Assembly: GCA_002397275.1 (NCBI GenBank)
Contig: DHAA01000044.1
Coordinates: 1 to 9,052, forward strand
Length of the DNA stretch: 9,052 nucleotides
Direction: 5' to 3'
DNA from: Thermacetogenium sp. UBA4966
GTDB lineage: Bacteria; Bacillota; DSM-12270; Thermacetogeniales; Thermacetogeniaceae
The translations under genes were made by a program, and so were the position numbers. Below, piece after piece: positions 1-5,676 of the stretch. Each line of letters opens with the position of its first letter. The first letter of the stretch is position 1. The notes beneath the pieces are model-generated. The model did no database searches. It had not been told where the DNA came from and was given only the letters and a program-made list of their open reading frames with translations.

Positions 1-89
1 ACAATACGTGATAAAATAAAAACAGAAAAGTACTTCCGGCTAAGTTTGGCATAAATTGGTTTAAAGTTAAACATGCTGGGGGTGTAAAA

Positions 90-125
90 ATGAAAAAATC
101 TAAAAAGAAAAAGAAGGGGGGATAA
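90..125 (+). CDS. Lysine-rich 11-codon mini-ORF (possible leader peptide)
   Basis: An ATG at 90 follows a GGGGGTG ribosome binding site (77-83) and opens an 11-codon frame, seven of whose codons are lysine, ending at TAA 123-125. The stop is two bases before the GTG start of the next gene. The last codons of the mini-ORF themselves form the G-rich ribosome binding site of that gene (116-121). This suggests a short leader whose translation affects the downstream pair, for example through pausing on the A-rich lysine codons. The peptide is too short to identify by homology, and it could be a chance frame in A-rich DNA. Confidence 0.35.
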   Translation: MKKSKKKKKGG

Positions 126-127
126 AA

Positions 128-304
128 GTGGCTACATCATCGTTTAGTAAGGACTTTACATTAGATAGCAAGAAAGCTGTGGATTCTTTTACTAAGATGA
201 TTACATCGCCTACGAAATCCACAATAAAAATTGATAGGACATTAACCTCTCCCGAACGAGAGCGGAGAGGTGAAAAGAAATTAAAACAAATGTTGTCTCG
301 CTGA
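128..304 (+). CDS. Small 58-residue protein, candidate antitoxin partner of the acetyltransferase
   Basis: A GTG start at 128, six bases after a run of six G (116-121), opens a 58-codon frame ending in TGA 302-304. The protein begins MATSSFSKDFTL, has a Ser/Thr/Lys-rich middle and a highly charged C-terminal part (SPERERRGEKKLKQ). It has no signal peptide, membrane segment or cysteines. The pattern resembles small proteins I recall as encoded just upstream of GNAT-like genes in Firmicutes mobile elements, but that is recollection and was not searched. It overlaps the start of the acetyltransferase gene, whose ribosome binding site lies inside this coding region, so the two are translationally coupled. 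An antitoxin role is inferred from size, order and coupling only; the protein does not look like a classical ribbon-helix-helix antitoxin. Confidence 0.72.
   Translation: MATSSFSKDFTLDSKKAVDSFTKMITSPTKSTIKIDRTLTSPERERRGEKKLKQMLSR
264..272 (+). promoter_or_regulatory. Strong ribosome binding site setting the ATT start of the acetyltransferase
   Basis: GGAGAGGTG, inside the small upstream gene, differs by one base from the ideal GGAGGTGA core. It lies seven bases before ATT at 280. No ATG, GTG or TTG exists in the acetyltransferase frame between the preceding in-frame stop (271-273) and TTG 412. The site therefore argues for ATT initiation. Confidence 0.6.
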
Positions 305-879
305 AAAGACTTATAGAAATAAGCGGTGAGCAAAAAGCTTATGAGCTTATTTCTATTTTTGTATCCAATAAAGATCATGACGTCGAAAGGTTTTTAAAAG
401 AAAAAGCTATTTTGTTTGAAAAGTTAGGTAAAAGCAGGACTTTTTTTATCTACGATGAGGATGATTATAATTATAAAATTTTGGCTTATTTTACTTTAGC
501 TCTACAAGTGCTTAAAGTTCCTAGTTGCTTGTCTAACCGTAAGCTTAAAAACCTTGATGGGTTTAATGCGAAATTTAATGGGGAAAAAATAACTGAATTT
601 CCGGCTATTTTGATTGGGCAGATCGGTAAAAACGATTTATATGAAAATACAATAACCGGAATTAATATAATGCAATATTGTTTAAATACTGTTTTGGACG
701 GGCAGGCACGCGTTGGTGGAAGGATTGTATTGCTTGAATGTAAAAACATACCGTACTTAACTGTTTTTTATAGGCAATTTGGGTTTACGAAGCTAGAGAA
801 AGATTATGAGAAAGATGAGTTATTGCAATTCATAAAAATTCTCCGGGAAGATGAAATAATTGAGAAACAGCAAGAATAA
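280..879 (+). CDS. GNAT-fold N-acetyltransferase-like protein, probable ATT start
   Basis: From ATT at 280 the frame encodes 199 residues; a conventional start at TTG 412 (residue 45) would discard conserved-looking sequence such as VVSLKRLIE and DVERFLKEKAILFEK. GNAT features are a central strand FTLAL (71-75), AILIGQIGKND (109-119, acetyl-CoA-binding strand/turn region), GGRIVLLECKN (147-157) and the terminal FYRQFGFTKLE (163-173). The Y-x-x-x-GF signature near the C-terminus is typical of the fold. The protein lacks a clear classical R/Q-x-x-G-x-G/A loop, so the family is divergent and the substrate unknown. The gene is very AT-rich compared with the integrase, which suggests transfer. It overlaps the 58-residue gene by 25 bases and is followed by a rho-independent terminator. 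GNAT proteins paired with small partners include tRNA-acetylating toxins (TacAT, AtaRT type); whether this is one is inference. Confidence 0.8.
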   Translation: MKTNVVSLKRLIEISGEQKAYELISIFVSNKDHDVERFLKEKAILFEKLGKSRTFFIYDEDDYNYKILAYFTLALQVLKVPSCLSNRKLKNLDGFNAKFNGEKITEFPAILIGQIGKNDLYENTITGINIMQYCLNTVLDGQARVGGRIVLLECKNIPYLTVFYRQFGFTKLEKDYEKDELLQFIKILREDEIIEKQQE

Positions 880-923
880 ACAAAGACTACCCCCCCCAAC
901 TCCGACGGGGCAAAGAGAAGGGC

Positions 924-959
924 AATGCCGCTAGTAAAGTTTACCTAGCGGCATTTTTT
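924..959 (+). terminator. Rho-independent terminator after the acetyltransferase gene
   Basis: Eleven paired bases, AATGCCGCTAG (924-934) with CTAGCGGCATT (945-955), enclose a 10-base loop and run into six T (954-959). It lies 45 bases after the acetyltransferase stop and separates the cargo from the excisionase/integrase unit. Confidence 0.88.
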
Positions 960-1016
960 GAGCGCTTAGAATCGAAATACTGTCGAATAAAGTTGGAATG
1001 TTATCCATAGACTTTA

Positions 1017-1045
1017 TTGCACTACATGGCTTTATATAGTATTAT
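1017..1045 (+). promoter_or_regulatory. Putative sigma-A promoter of the excisionase-integrase operon
   Basis: TTGCAC (1017-1022) and TATTAT (1040-1045) are separated by exactly 17 bases and lie just upstream of the excisionase ribosome binding site (GAGGTG, 1052-1057). The -35 matches the consensus at four of six positions and the -10 at five of six. If the promoter is right, the 5' untranslated region is very short, about 12 bases. Confidence 0.5.
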
Positions 1046-1063
1046 ATTGGCGAGGTGATTAAT

Positions 1064-1249
1064 ATGGATGAGTTTCTAACAGTTGATGAAGTTGCCAAAA
1101 TTTTGAGGCTGGCCCCCTATACCATAAGGGAATATGCCAAAGCGGGTCTGCTCCCGGCATATAAAACAAGGCGGCAGTGGCGGTTTAAAAAGACAGAAAT
1201 AGAAGAATGGCTTAATTCGCAGAGAAAGGAGATGGATGGCGATGGCTAA
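1064..1249 (+). CDS. xis: Excisionase-family / MerR-like HTH DNA-binding protein
   Basis: This is a 61-residue protein with one winged helix-turn-helix of the excisionase/HTH_17 type. MDEFLTVDEVAKILRLAPYT (residues 1-20) forms the first helices, IREYAKAGLLPAYK the recognition region, and RQWRFKKTEIEEWLN the wing and last helix; the W-RF-K--IE-WL ending is diagnostic of the family. Proteins of this kind bend DNA at the att site and steer the integrase toward excision. ATG 1064 is chosen over GTG 1055 because GAGGTG (1052-1057) sits six bases upstream and overlaps the GTG. The 3' end overlaps the integrase start by 14 bases, giving translational coupling. The gene lies directly behind a promoter and the cargo terminator. 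Confidence 0.9.
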   Translation: MDEFLTVDEVAKILRLAPYTIREYAKAGLLPAYKTRRQWRFKKTEIEEWLNSQRKEMDGDG

Positions 1250-2489
1250 AAGCAATATCCGCGCTCATGGCGAGGGGACGCTGCGGAAGCGGAGTGACGG
1301 CAGGTGGGAAGGAAGAATAATAACTGGTTACGATAAGAAAGGTAAGCCGGTTACAAGGTATTTCTACGGCAAGAAGCAGAAAGACGTTACAGCCAAAATG
1401 GACGAGGTTAAAGCGGAATTATGCATGGGGAAGTATATTGAGCCGAATAAGATTACCCTTGGTGAATGGCTGGACATATGGTTGAACACGTATAAGAAGG
1501 GCGCCAGACCAACGACGCGCGGCACATATGAATATATAATAAGAGTCCACCTTAAACCCACTCTAGGCGGAGAACTGCTCAGGCAGCTGCAGCCGCACCA
1601 GCTGCAGAAATTTTTCAACGAACTGCTGGAGAATGGCCGGGTGCAGAAGGAGAAGCCGACCGCCGCCGAAAAGAAGAAGCGGAAGAAGGAGCAGCCCCCG
1701 GGCCTATCCAGGGCCACCGTTGAGAAGATACGAACAACAGTCAAGGCCGCGCTGAGCCAGGCGGTAGAGGACGGGCTGCTGCTCAAGAACCCCGCTAAAA
1801 GCACAAAACTGCCGGAGGAAACTGAGAAAAAGGAAGTCGTGCCCTTCACCAGCGAGGAGGCTGAGAAATTCCTGAACAGCATCAAGGGGCATCGTCAGTT
1901 TGCAGCATACTATATAGATCTTTTCGCCGGCCTGCGACGCGGGGAAACCCTGGGCCTGATGTGGGATGATATTGACTTTGAGGGCAAGACTTTAAAGATC
2001 GTCCGGGAACTGGTGTCCGTGAAGGATGAAAAGACTAAAAAATACTGCCTGATATTCCAACCGCCTAAAACTCCAAAATCGCAAAGGACCATCCCCATGA
2101 CTGGAGATATGATCAAGGTATTGAAAGCACACAAGGCAAAGCAAAACGAGGAAAGGCTGTTTTTTGGAGCCGCTTACCACAACGAGAACCTTGTATTTTG
2201 CAGCGAGGACGGCAAGAGAATTTGGCCGCGTCATTTCAACCAGCAGTACACCATCCTCTTGAAAAAAGCCGGCATCCCCCACAAGAAGCCGCACACGATG
2301 CGACATACCTGCGCTTCCCTGCTGCTGGATGCCGGCGAGGAGCTGAAGGTCGTTCAGGAGATACTGGGCCACAGCCGAATTGGAACGACGGCTGATATTT
2401 ATAGCCACCTAACCGAAAAGTCTATAGAGAAGTCCTTAGACAAAATGTCCACCATGATAAAAGTTGATCTGCCGGAAAACTCCCAATAA
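1236..2489 (+). CDS. int: Site-specific tyrosine recombinase (integrase)
   Basis: This 417-residue integrase is of full length for the Tn916/phage class. An N-terminal arm-DNA-binding region (about 4-60, GRWEGRIITGYDKKGKP) is followed by a SAM-like core-binding domain (about 70-190). The catalytic domain has Arg234 in AGLRRGE, H353-x-x-R356 in HTMRH, His379 in LGHS and the nucleophile Tyr389 in DIYSHL, so all visible key residues are present and the enzyme should be active. It would integrate and, with the excisionase, excise the element at the neighbouring tRNA-Val. The core-binding domain carries a lysine-rich insertion (about 130-155). The start could be ATG 1236 or ATG 1242; the ribosome binding site AAGGAG (1226-1231) lies four and ten bases away respectively. 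The gene runs toward the tRNA and ends 82 bases before it. Confidence 0.95.
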   Translation: MAMAKSNIRAHGEGTLRKRSDGRWEGRIITGYDKKGKPVTRYFYGKKQKDVTAKMDEVKAELCMGKYIEPNKITLGEWLDIWLNTYKKGARPTTRGTYEYIIRVHLKPTLGGELLRQLQPHQLQKFFNELLENGRVQKEKPTAAEKKKRKKEQPPGLSRATVEKIRTTVKAALSQAVEDGLLLKNPAKSTKLPEETEKKEVVPFTSEEAEKFLNSIKGHRQFAAYYIDLFAGLRRGETLGLMWDDIDFEGKTLKIVRELVSVKDEKTKKYCLIFQPPKTPKSQRTIPMTGDMIKVLKAHKAKQNEERLFFGAAYHNENLVFCSEDGKRIWPRHFNQQYTILLKKAGIPHKKPHTMRHTCASLLLDAGEELKVVQEILGHSRIGTTADIYSHLTEKSIEKSLDKMSTMIKVDLPENSQ

Positions 2490-2504
2490 ACGAACTTGAA
2501 AACT

Positions 2505-2526
2505 ATGGTCAAATCATGGTCAAATC
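2505..2526 (+). repeat. Tandem 11-bp direct repeat next to the attachment site
   Basis: ATGGTCAAATC occurs twice head to tail (2505-2515 and 2516-2526). The second copy overlaps an inverted pair TGGTC-AAATC-GACCA (2517-2531). The repeat sits between the integrase stop and tRNA-Val. An 11-bp period places equivalent bases on one DNA face, as expected for recombinase or excisionase binding sites. The function is inferred from position. Confidence 0.6.
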
Positions 2527-2537
2527 GACCAATGGAA

Positions 2538-2562
2538 AAGGGTTCCAATCGCTGGAACCCTT
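2538..2562 (-). terminator. Terminator of tRNA-Val
   Basis: A perfect 10-bp stem, AAGGGTTCCA (2538-2547) with TGGAACCCTT (2553-2562), has a five-base loop. Read on the minus strand it ends in a short T tract and begins eight bases after the tRNA CCA end. On the plus strand it has no T tract, so it terminates the tRNA transcript rather than the integrase. If the crossover lies within the tRNA, this terminator is supplied by the element. Confidence 0.65.
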
Positions 2563-2570
2563 GCTGTTAC

Positions 2571-2615
2571 TGGTGGGCGCAGTAAGGATTGAACTTACGA
2601 CCCCCTCCGCGTCAA
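2571..2615. other. Probable attachment junction (att) within the 3' half of tRNA-Val
   Basis: The tRNA 3' end faces the integrase gene 82 bases away, the standard geometry when a tyrosine integrase uses the tRNA 3' half (T-arm to CCA, possibly from the anticodon arm) as its core site. The limits are approximate because the matching copy at the far end of the element is not in the window. Confidence 0.5.
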
Positions 2616-2645
2616 GGAGGTGCTCTCCCACTGAGCTATGCGCCC
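2571..2645 (-). tRNA. tRNA-Val (anticodon GAC)
   Basis: The minus strand folds into a complete cloverleaf. The acceptor stem GGGCGCA/TGCGCCC (2639-2645 with 2575-2581) is followed by discriminator A and encoded CCA (2571-2573). The D-arm holds TAGCTCAGTGGGAGAGCA, the anticodon stem CCTCC/GGAGG encloses loop TTGACGC with anticodon GAC, and the T-arm contains GTTCAATCC. It is 75 bases with CCA and reads the valine codon GUC, with GUU by wobble. It has its own promoter (2664-2692) and terminator (2538-2562). Its 3' half is the probable integration target of the neighbouring integrase, and the gene has remained intact. Confidence 0.96.
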
Positions 2646-2663
2646 GTCTTGCTTGTAATATGT

Positions 2664-2692
2664 ATTATAACCGCGTCACTGTTACAGGTCAA
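2664..2692 (-). promoter_or_regulatory. Promoter of tRNA-Val
   Basis: On the minus strand TTGACC (complement of 2687-2692) and a perfect TATAAT (complement of 2664-2669) are separated by 17 bases. Transcription would start about 12 bases before the mature tRNA 5' end at 2645. This is the strongest sigma-A promoter in the window, as expected for a stable RNA gene. Confidence 0.85.
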
Positions 2693-2760
2693 GCTGGCTG
2701 CAGAATCTTTTTCTCCAATAAGCGGAAACTATCTCAAAAGAGACTTTTAAACTCCAGGAG

Positions 2761-3444
2761 GTGCGGAAGGCAATCTGGTCTCCCGGTCAAGTTAAACCCA
2801 TGGAACCAACCTTACGCCCTGCGCCATTTGATTCCGAACGGAGAGGATCTAACAAAGGATCCCTTGCTAAAATGCAAAGACCTTTTGCAGAAAACTATGG
2901 AAAATGGTCCGTATGCCATGCTGTCACCGGTATTCCCCAAAGAGGGCGTTTCCCTCTTTGAGACGGTGAAAAACCGGGAACTGGAGGGGATCGTCGCCAA
3001 AGGTAACGATACGCCCTACATTATTGGCAAGAAAAGCAATCACTGGCTGAAGATCAAGAATCGCCGGAGACAACAGGTCGTCATCGGCGGGTATATCACC
3101 GCTAGTGGAAACCTCAAGAGTATTCTGGTAGGCGCCTTTGGGGAAGATAAACTGATATATTTAGGCGCGTCGGCTCGGGATTCGGGAAAACAGAAAAAGA
3201 GCTTCTCTCTGTTCTCCAAGCCCTGTCCAGGGAAAACTCCCCCTTTGAACCCGCACAGAAAATTAATAGCGACGTTCGGTGGGTGGAACCTCTGCTTGCC
3301 GCTGAAATCGAATTCCAGGAATGGACGCCGGACCTCAAGCTGCGGCAGCCGGTCTTGATCAGGTTTCTTCAAGTTCCGCCGAAAGGCTGTTCACTTTTTC
3401 CTCAAAATAAGAGGAATAAAAAAGTTGAAGGGAAACAACAATAA
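2761..3444 (+). pseudogene. ligD: Decayed ATP-dependent DNA ligase (LigD/LigC type), internal deletion and frameshift
   Basis: Three pieces of one ligase lie in successive frames. Piece 1 (about 2761-2838) gives PGQVKPMEPTLRPAPFDSE, matching the start of the adenylation domain. Piece 2 (about 2840-3165, next frame) gives NGEDLTKDPLLKCKDLL, LFETVKNRELEGIVAK (motif IV), YIIGKKSNHWLKIKN (motif V) and VVIGGY. Piece 3 (3166-3444, third frame) gives RVGSGFGKTEKELL, EIEFQEWTPDLKLRQPV of the OB domain. About 100 or more codons between pieces 1 and 2, including the lysine motif that is adenylated, are missing. The second break fits a single-base loss at 3165/3166. AGGAGG at 2756-2761 is the old ribosome binding site. 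No polymerase or phosphoesterase domain is visible. The intact enzyme would seal double-strand breaks together with Ku in non-homologous end joining; this copy cannot. Confidence 0.85.
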
Positions 3445-3593
3445 CTCTGAGGATTCTATGGAGAACTTTCTTTTTTTTACCCAACTTTTGCTATATTTCT
3501 TTTTTGCCTGAATTACATTGATGAAAAGAGGGGTTAACAATTATAGCTGAATTCCGAGACTGTCCAACACAAAAACTGATTTTAGCAATATTT

Positions 3594-4514
3594 ATGATTC
3601 TTTTGTTCTGCCTGACTTCGCCGCATCAGCTCTTTGCATCGCCCAAGCTTCCCTGCCCCTGTGCTTTATACAACAGAGAGCTATACGTAACCAAGCCGAT
3701 CATCCAGGGAGACGACGTCTGGGAACTCCAAACCCGCCTCCAGCAACTGGGCTTCTATAAAGGCGCCTGTGATGGGATTTATGGCAAGAATACGGCGGCG
3801 GCTGTCCGCGCTTTTCAAAAAACTAAAAAACAACCTGTTACAGGAAGAGTGGCGTCAGCTACCTGGAAAGCCCTGGGGGAAGGCTGTGAACATCCGGATA
3901 GCGGCGCCCCTATCGCCGACGCTCCTGAAAGAAACGTGAGTTTAATCGTGGATCTGGAAACAATGACCTTAACGGTCATGGATGGCGATCGTCCCATCAA
4001 GGATTTTCCGGTAGCCGCAGGAAAATCGTCTACCCCCTCGCCCATCGGGGAATGGAAAATAGTGAACAAAGAGCATGACTGGGGGGGGCCGTTCGGAGTG
4101 CGCTGGATGGGACTCAGCGTTCCCTGGGGAATCTACGGCGTTCATGGAACAAACAGCCCCTGGTCAATCGGCAGCCCGGTTTCCAGTGGCTGCATCAGAA
4201 TGCATAACGATGATGTCGTCCAGGTTTTTGATTTGGTGTCTGTCGGGACAATGGTAAAAATAAAGGCGCCCCTGACCTGGCTGGTAGGCAGTCTGGGCCA
4301 TACCTTAAAAACCGGTTCTAACGGACCTGATGTGGTTTACGGCCAACTGCTGTTAAAGGAAACCGGATTCTATCCCTACTACTGCGACGGCTCTTACGGC
4401 GGCCTCACTGAACTAGCGGTACGCTCATACCAAATGCATACGGGGCTCCCCATATCGGGGCAAATTGATCAAAAAACACGAGAGCATATGGAAGAGAAAA
4501 TAGGGCTCTATTGA
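3594..4514 (+). CDS. Secreted L,D-transpeptidase (YkuD) with two peptidoglycan-binding domains
   Basis: The enzyme makes or remodels 3-3 cross-links (or attaches proteins) in peptidoglycan outside the membrane. From ATG 3594 it has 306 residues. A hydrophobic export segment ends near LFAS (residue 16), a peptidoglycan-binding type 1 domain follows (about 36-95, WELQTRLQQLGFYKGACDGIYG). The YkuD catalytic domain (about 114-225) carries His184 in VHGTN and S-S-G-Cys200-I-Arg202-M. A second peptidoglycan-binding domain ends the protein (about 233-302, LKTGSNGPDV, CDGSYGG). The active site is complete. ATG 3594 has no ribosome binding site and leaves the signal peptide without positive charges. 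An ATT at 3540, six bases after AGAGGGG (3527-3533), adds 18 in-frame residues with Arg and Lys before the hydrophobic core and may be the true start. The gene converges with the flavoprotein gene, stops 15 bases apart. Confidence 0.93.
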   Translation: MILLFCLTSPHQLFASPKLPCPCALYNRELYVTKPIIQGDDVWELQTRLQQLGFYKGACDGIYGKNTAAAVRAFQKTKKQPVTGRVASATWKALGEGCEHPDSGAPIADAPERNVSLIVDLETMTLTVMDGDRPIKDFPVAAGKSSTPSPIGEWKIVNKEHDWGGPFGVRWMGLSVPWGIYGVHGTNSPWSIGSPVSSGCIRMHNDDVVQVFDLVSVGTMVKIKAPLTWLVGSLGHTLKTGSNGPDVVYGQLLLKETGFYPYYCDGSYGGLTELAVRSYQMHTGLPISGQIDQKTREHMEEKIGLY

Positions 4515-4529
4515 GAACAACGGTCGCTA

Positions 4530-5651
4530 TTAATTCGTCCATCGTCCCGTTGTTAATCCACGGCGCAAACGCATCCCTATGCGGAAATTCCGTGCCAACC
4601 ATGGAGAATACCGTATCCATTTTCTGAATCCTATTTCCTTATAATTCATGGCAATCAAGGCCGCCGCCACATCCACCGCTTCTTGATCAAGCTCCTTCCA
4701 AATCTGACACACGCGACTTTCAATCTCCAGCTTCGGATAGAGAATACGCCATATTTCCCCGGAAAAATCCCGGTTTCTCAGCCCTTCGATACCGGCAATC
4801 CAGCGCACGGCCTGCCGGCCGGTAATCAACGCCGCGTCGATGCCGCCGCCGTGAAGAGGAGAGGCACAACCTGCGGCATCCCCAACCAGCAGCAATTTCC
4901 CATACTGGAGCCGTTCGCGCATGCGAATCGGTACAATGCCTCCATTTTTTCTTAAAACTTTGCCGGTAACTTTTTCCCGGGCCATCAGCTGATCCAGCCA
5001 ATTCCACATCAATCTGCCCGGCAAATTTCTTTCTTCGCCGTCAGGATCAAAATAGCCAAAACCAACATTGGCAATCGCGCTGCTCTTGGGAAAAATCCAA
5101 AAATAACCCTGATAATAGGGAAACGGCAAGAACTTCAAACGCCGGCCTTGTTCGGAAAAATCCCCTTCCAAGACATACTGAACCGTTACCGCCCCGTTGC
5201 GCCTGTAATAATCACGAAAACCATACCTAACAGAGGTAATGGATGGGATACCGCTGGCGTCAATCACCCAGTCATACTTTGACTCCAAATTGTGAAGGTC
5301 ATGCGGCGTCACCCGGGTATATTCAAAGATCCTGGCCCCCGCTGCTCTGGCTTGCTCTGCAAGATTTTTTTGCCATTCTGCCCTGTCAATCATCCACAGA
5401 TTAATTTCCCGGCAGTCGACGCGATATTCTTTTTTTACCTTGAGCAGAGCTTCGTCTACTTTATAGCAAACCCCCGCCTGCGGCATGCTCACCAAATGCA
5501 TCGAGTCGTAAAAGCCCTCCCCGCACCTGATGTGTTTACCGATCTCACTGCGCTCAAAAAGATCAACGGTCAGACCCAAACGGGCGCCTTCCCTTGCCGC
5601 CGCCAGGCCCGCAGGGCCGGCTCCAATCACACAAACTCTTTTCTCGACCAT
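4530..5651 (-). CDS. Geranylgeranyl-reductase-family FAD-dependent oxidoreductase
   Basis: This 373-residue flavoprotein belongs to the p-hydroxybenzoate-hydroxylase-like / geranylgeranyl reductase group. The N-terminal dinucleotide fold has G10-x-G12-x-x-G15 and Glu33 in DLFERS for FAD ribose binding. CGEG (43-46), IDRAEW (88-93) and DASG (131-134) follow. QGYFWIFPK (181-189) and the second FAD motif LLVGDAAGCASPLHGGGI (254-271) complete the family pattern. Such enzymes reduce isoprenoid double bonds in lipids or quinones, or hydroxylate aromatic compounds; the substrate here cannot be told. There are no membrane segments. It is the second gene of an operon, 25 bases after the isomerase-like gene, with GGGTGAG shortly before its ATG at 5651. 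Confidence 0.88.
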   Translation of the reverse strand: MVEKRVCVIGAGPAGLAAAREGARLGLTVDLFERSEIGKHIRCGEGFYDSMHLVSMPQAGVCYKVDEALLKVKKEYRVDCREINLWMIDRAEWQKNLAEQARAAGARIFEYTRVTPHDLHNLESKYDWVIDASGIPSITSVRYGFRDYYRRNGAVTVQYVLEGDFSEQGRRLKFLPFPYYQGYFWIFPKSSAIANVGFGYFDPDGEERNLPGRLMWNWLDQLMAREKVTGKVLRKNGGIVPIRMRERLQYGKLLLVGDAAGCASPLHGGGIDAALITGRQAVRWIAGIEGLRNRDFSGEIWRILYPKLEIESRVCQIWKELDQEAVDVAAALIAMNYKEIGFRKWIRYSPWLARNFRIGMRLRRGLTTGRWTN

Positions 5652-5676
5652 GCCTACTCACCCGCGTCCACAAAAA

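Larger units (their letters stand above)
1..2570. mobile_element. Right end of an integrated element (partial, left end outside window)
   Basis: An excisionase-like gene and a tyrosine integrase lie immediately beside the 3' end of tRNA-Val (2571-2645, minus strand). Tyrosine integrases commonly target tRNA 3' ends, so the element should lie on the left and the host on the right. The AT-rich cargo at 90-879 differs in base composition from the integrase and from the genes right of the tRNA. The other attachment site and the rest of the element are outside the window, so its class (prophage, ICE or small island) cannot be decided. The exact crossover within the tRNA cannot be placed without the second copy of the repeat. 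Confidence 0.7.

Noticed and set aside
1..89. Promoter for the left-hand gene pair
   Set aside because: TTGGCA at 46-51 has no acceptable -10 at the right spacing, and the true promoter may lie outside the window.
890..910. Run of eight C followed by CGGGG
   Set aside because: Could pair weakly but does not form a stable hairpin; the real terminator is the 924-959 stem.
972..990. TCGAA repeated 11 bases apart upstream of the excisionase gene
   Set aside because: Five-base words are too short to support a binding-site claim alone.
1364..1885. Minus-strand open frame of 173 codons inside the integrase gene
   Set aside because: Antisense shadow of a clearly functional integrase; serine- and phenylalanine-rich low-quality protein without a ribosome binding site.
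2516..3358. Long plus-strand open frame across the tRNA and the ligase remnant
   Set aside because: Its first part is translated antisense tRNA-Val and the rest joins pieces of the ligD pseudogene; it has no single homologous protein and no proper start.
3521..3550. Nine-codon ORF upstream of the L,D-transpeptidase
   Set aside because: No ribosome binding site for its ATG; probably chance, though it overlaps the suspected ATT start.
4516..4554. Inverted repeat AACAACGG/CCGTTGTT at the convergent gene ends
   Set aside because: Eight paired bases with a 23-base loop and no T tract on either strand; not convincing as a terminator.
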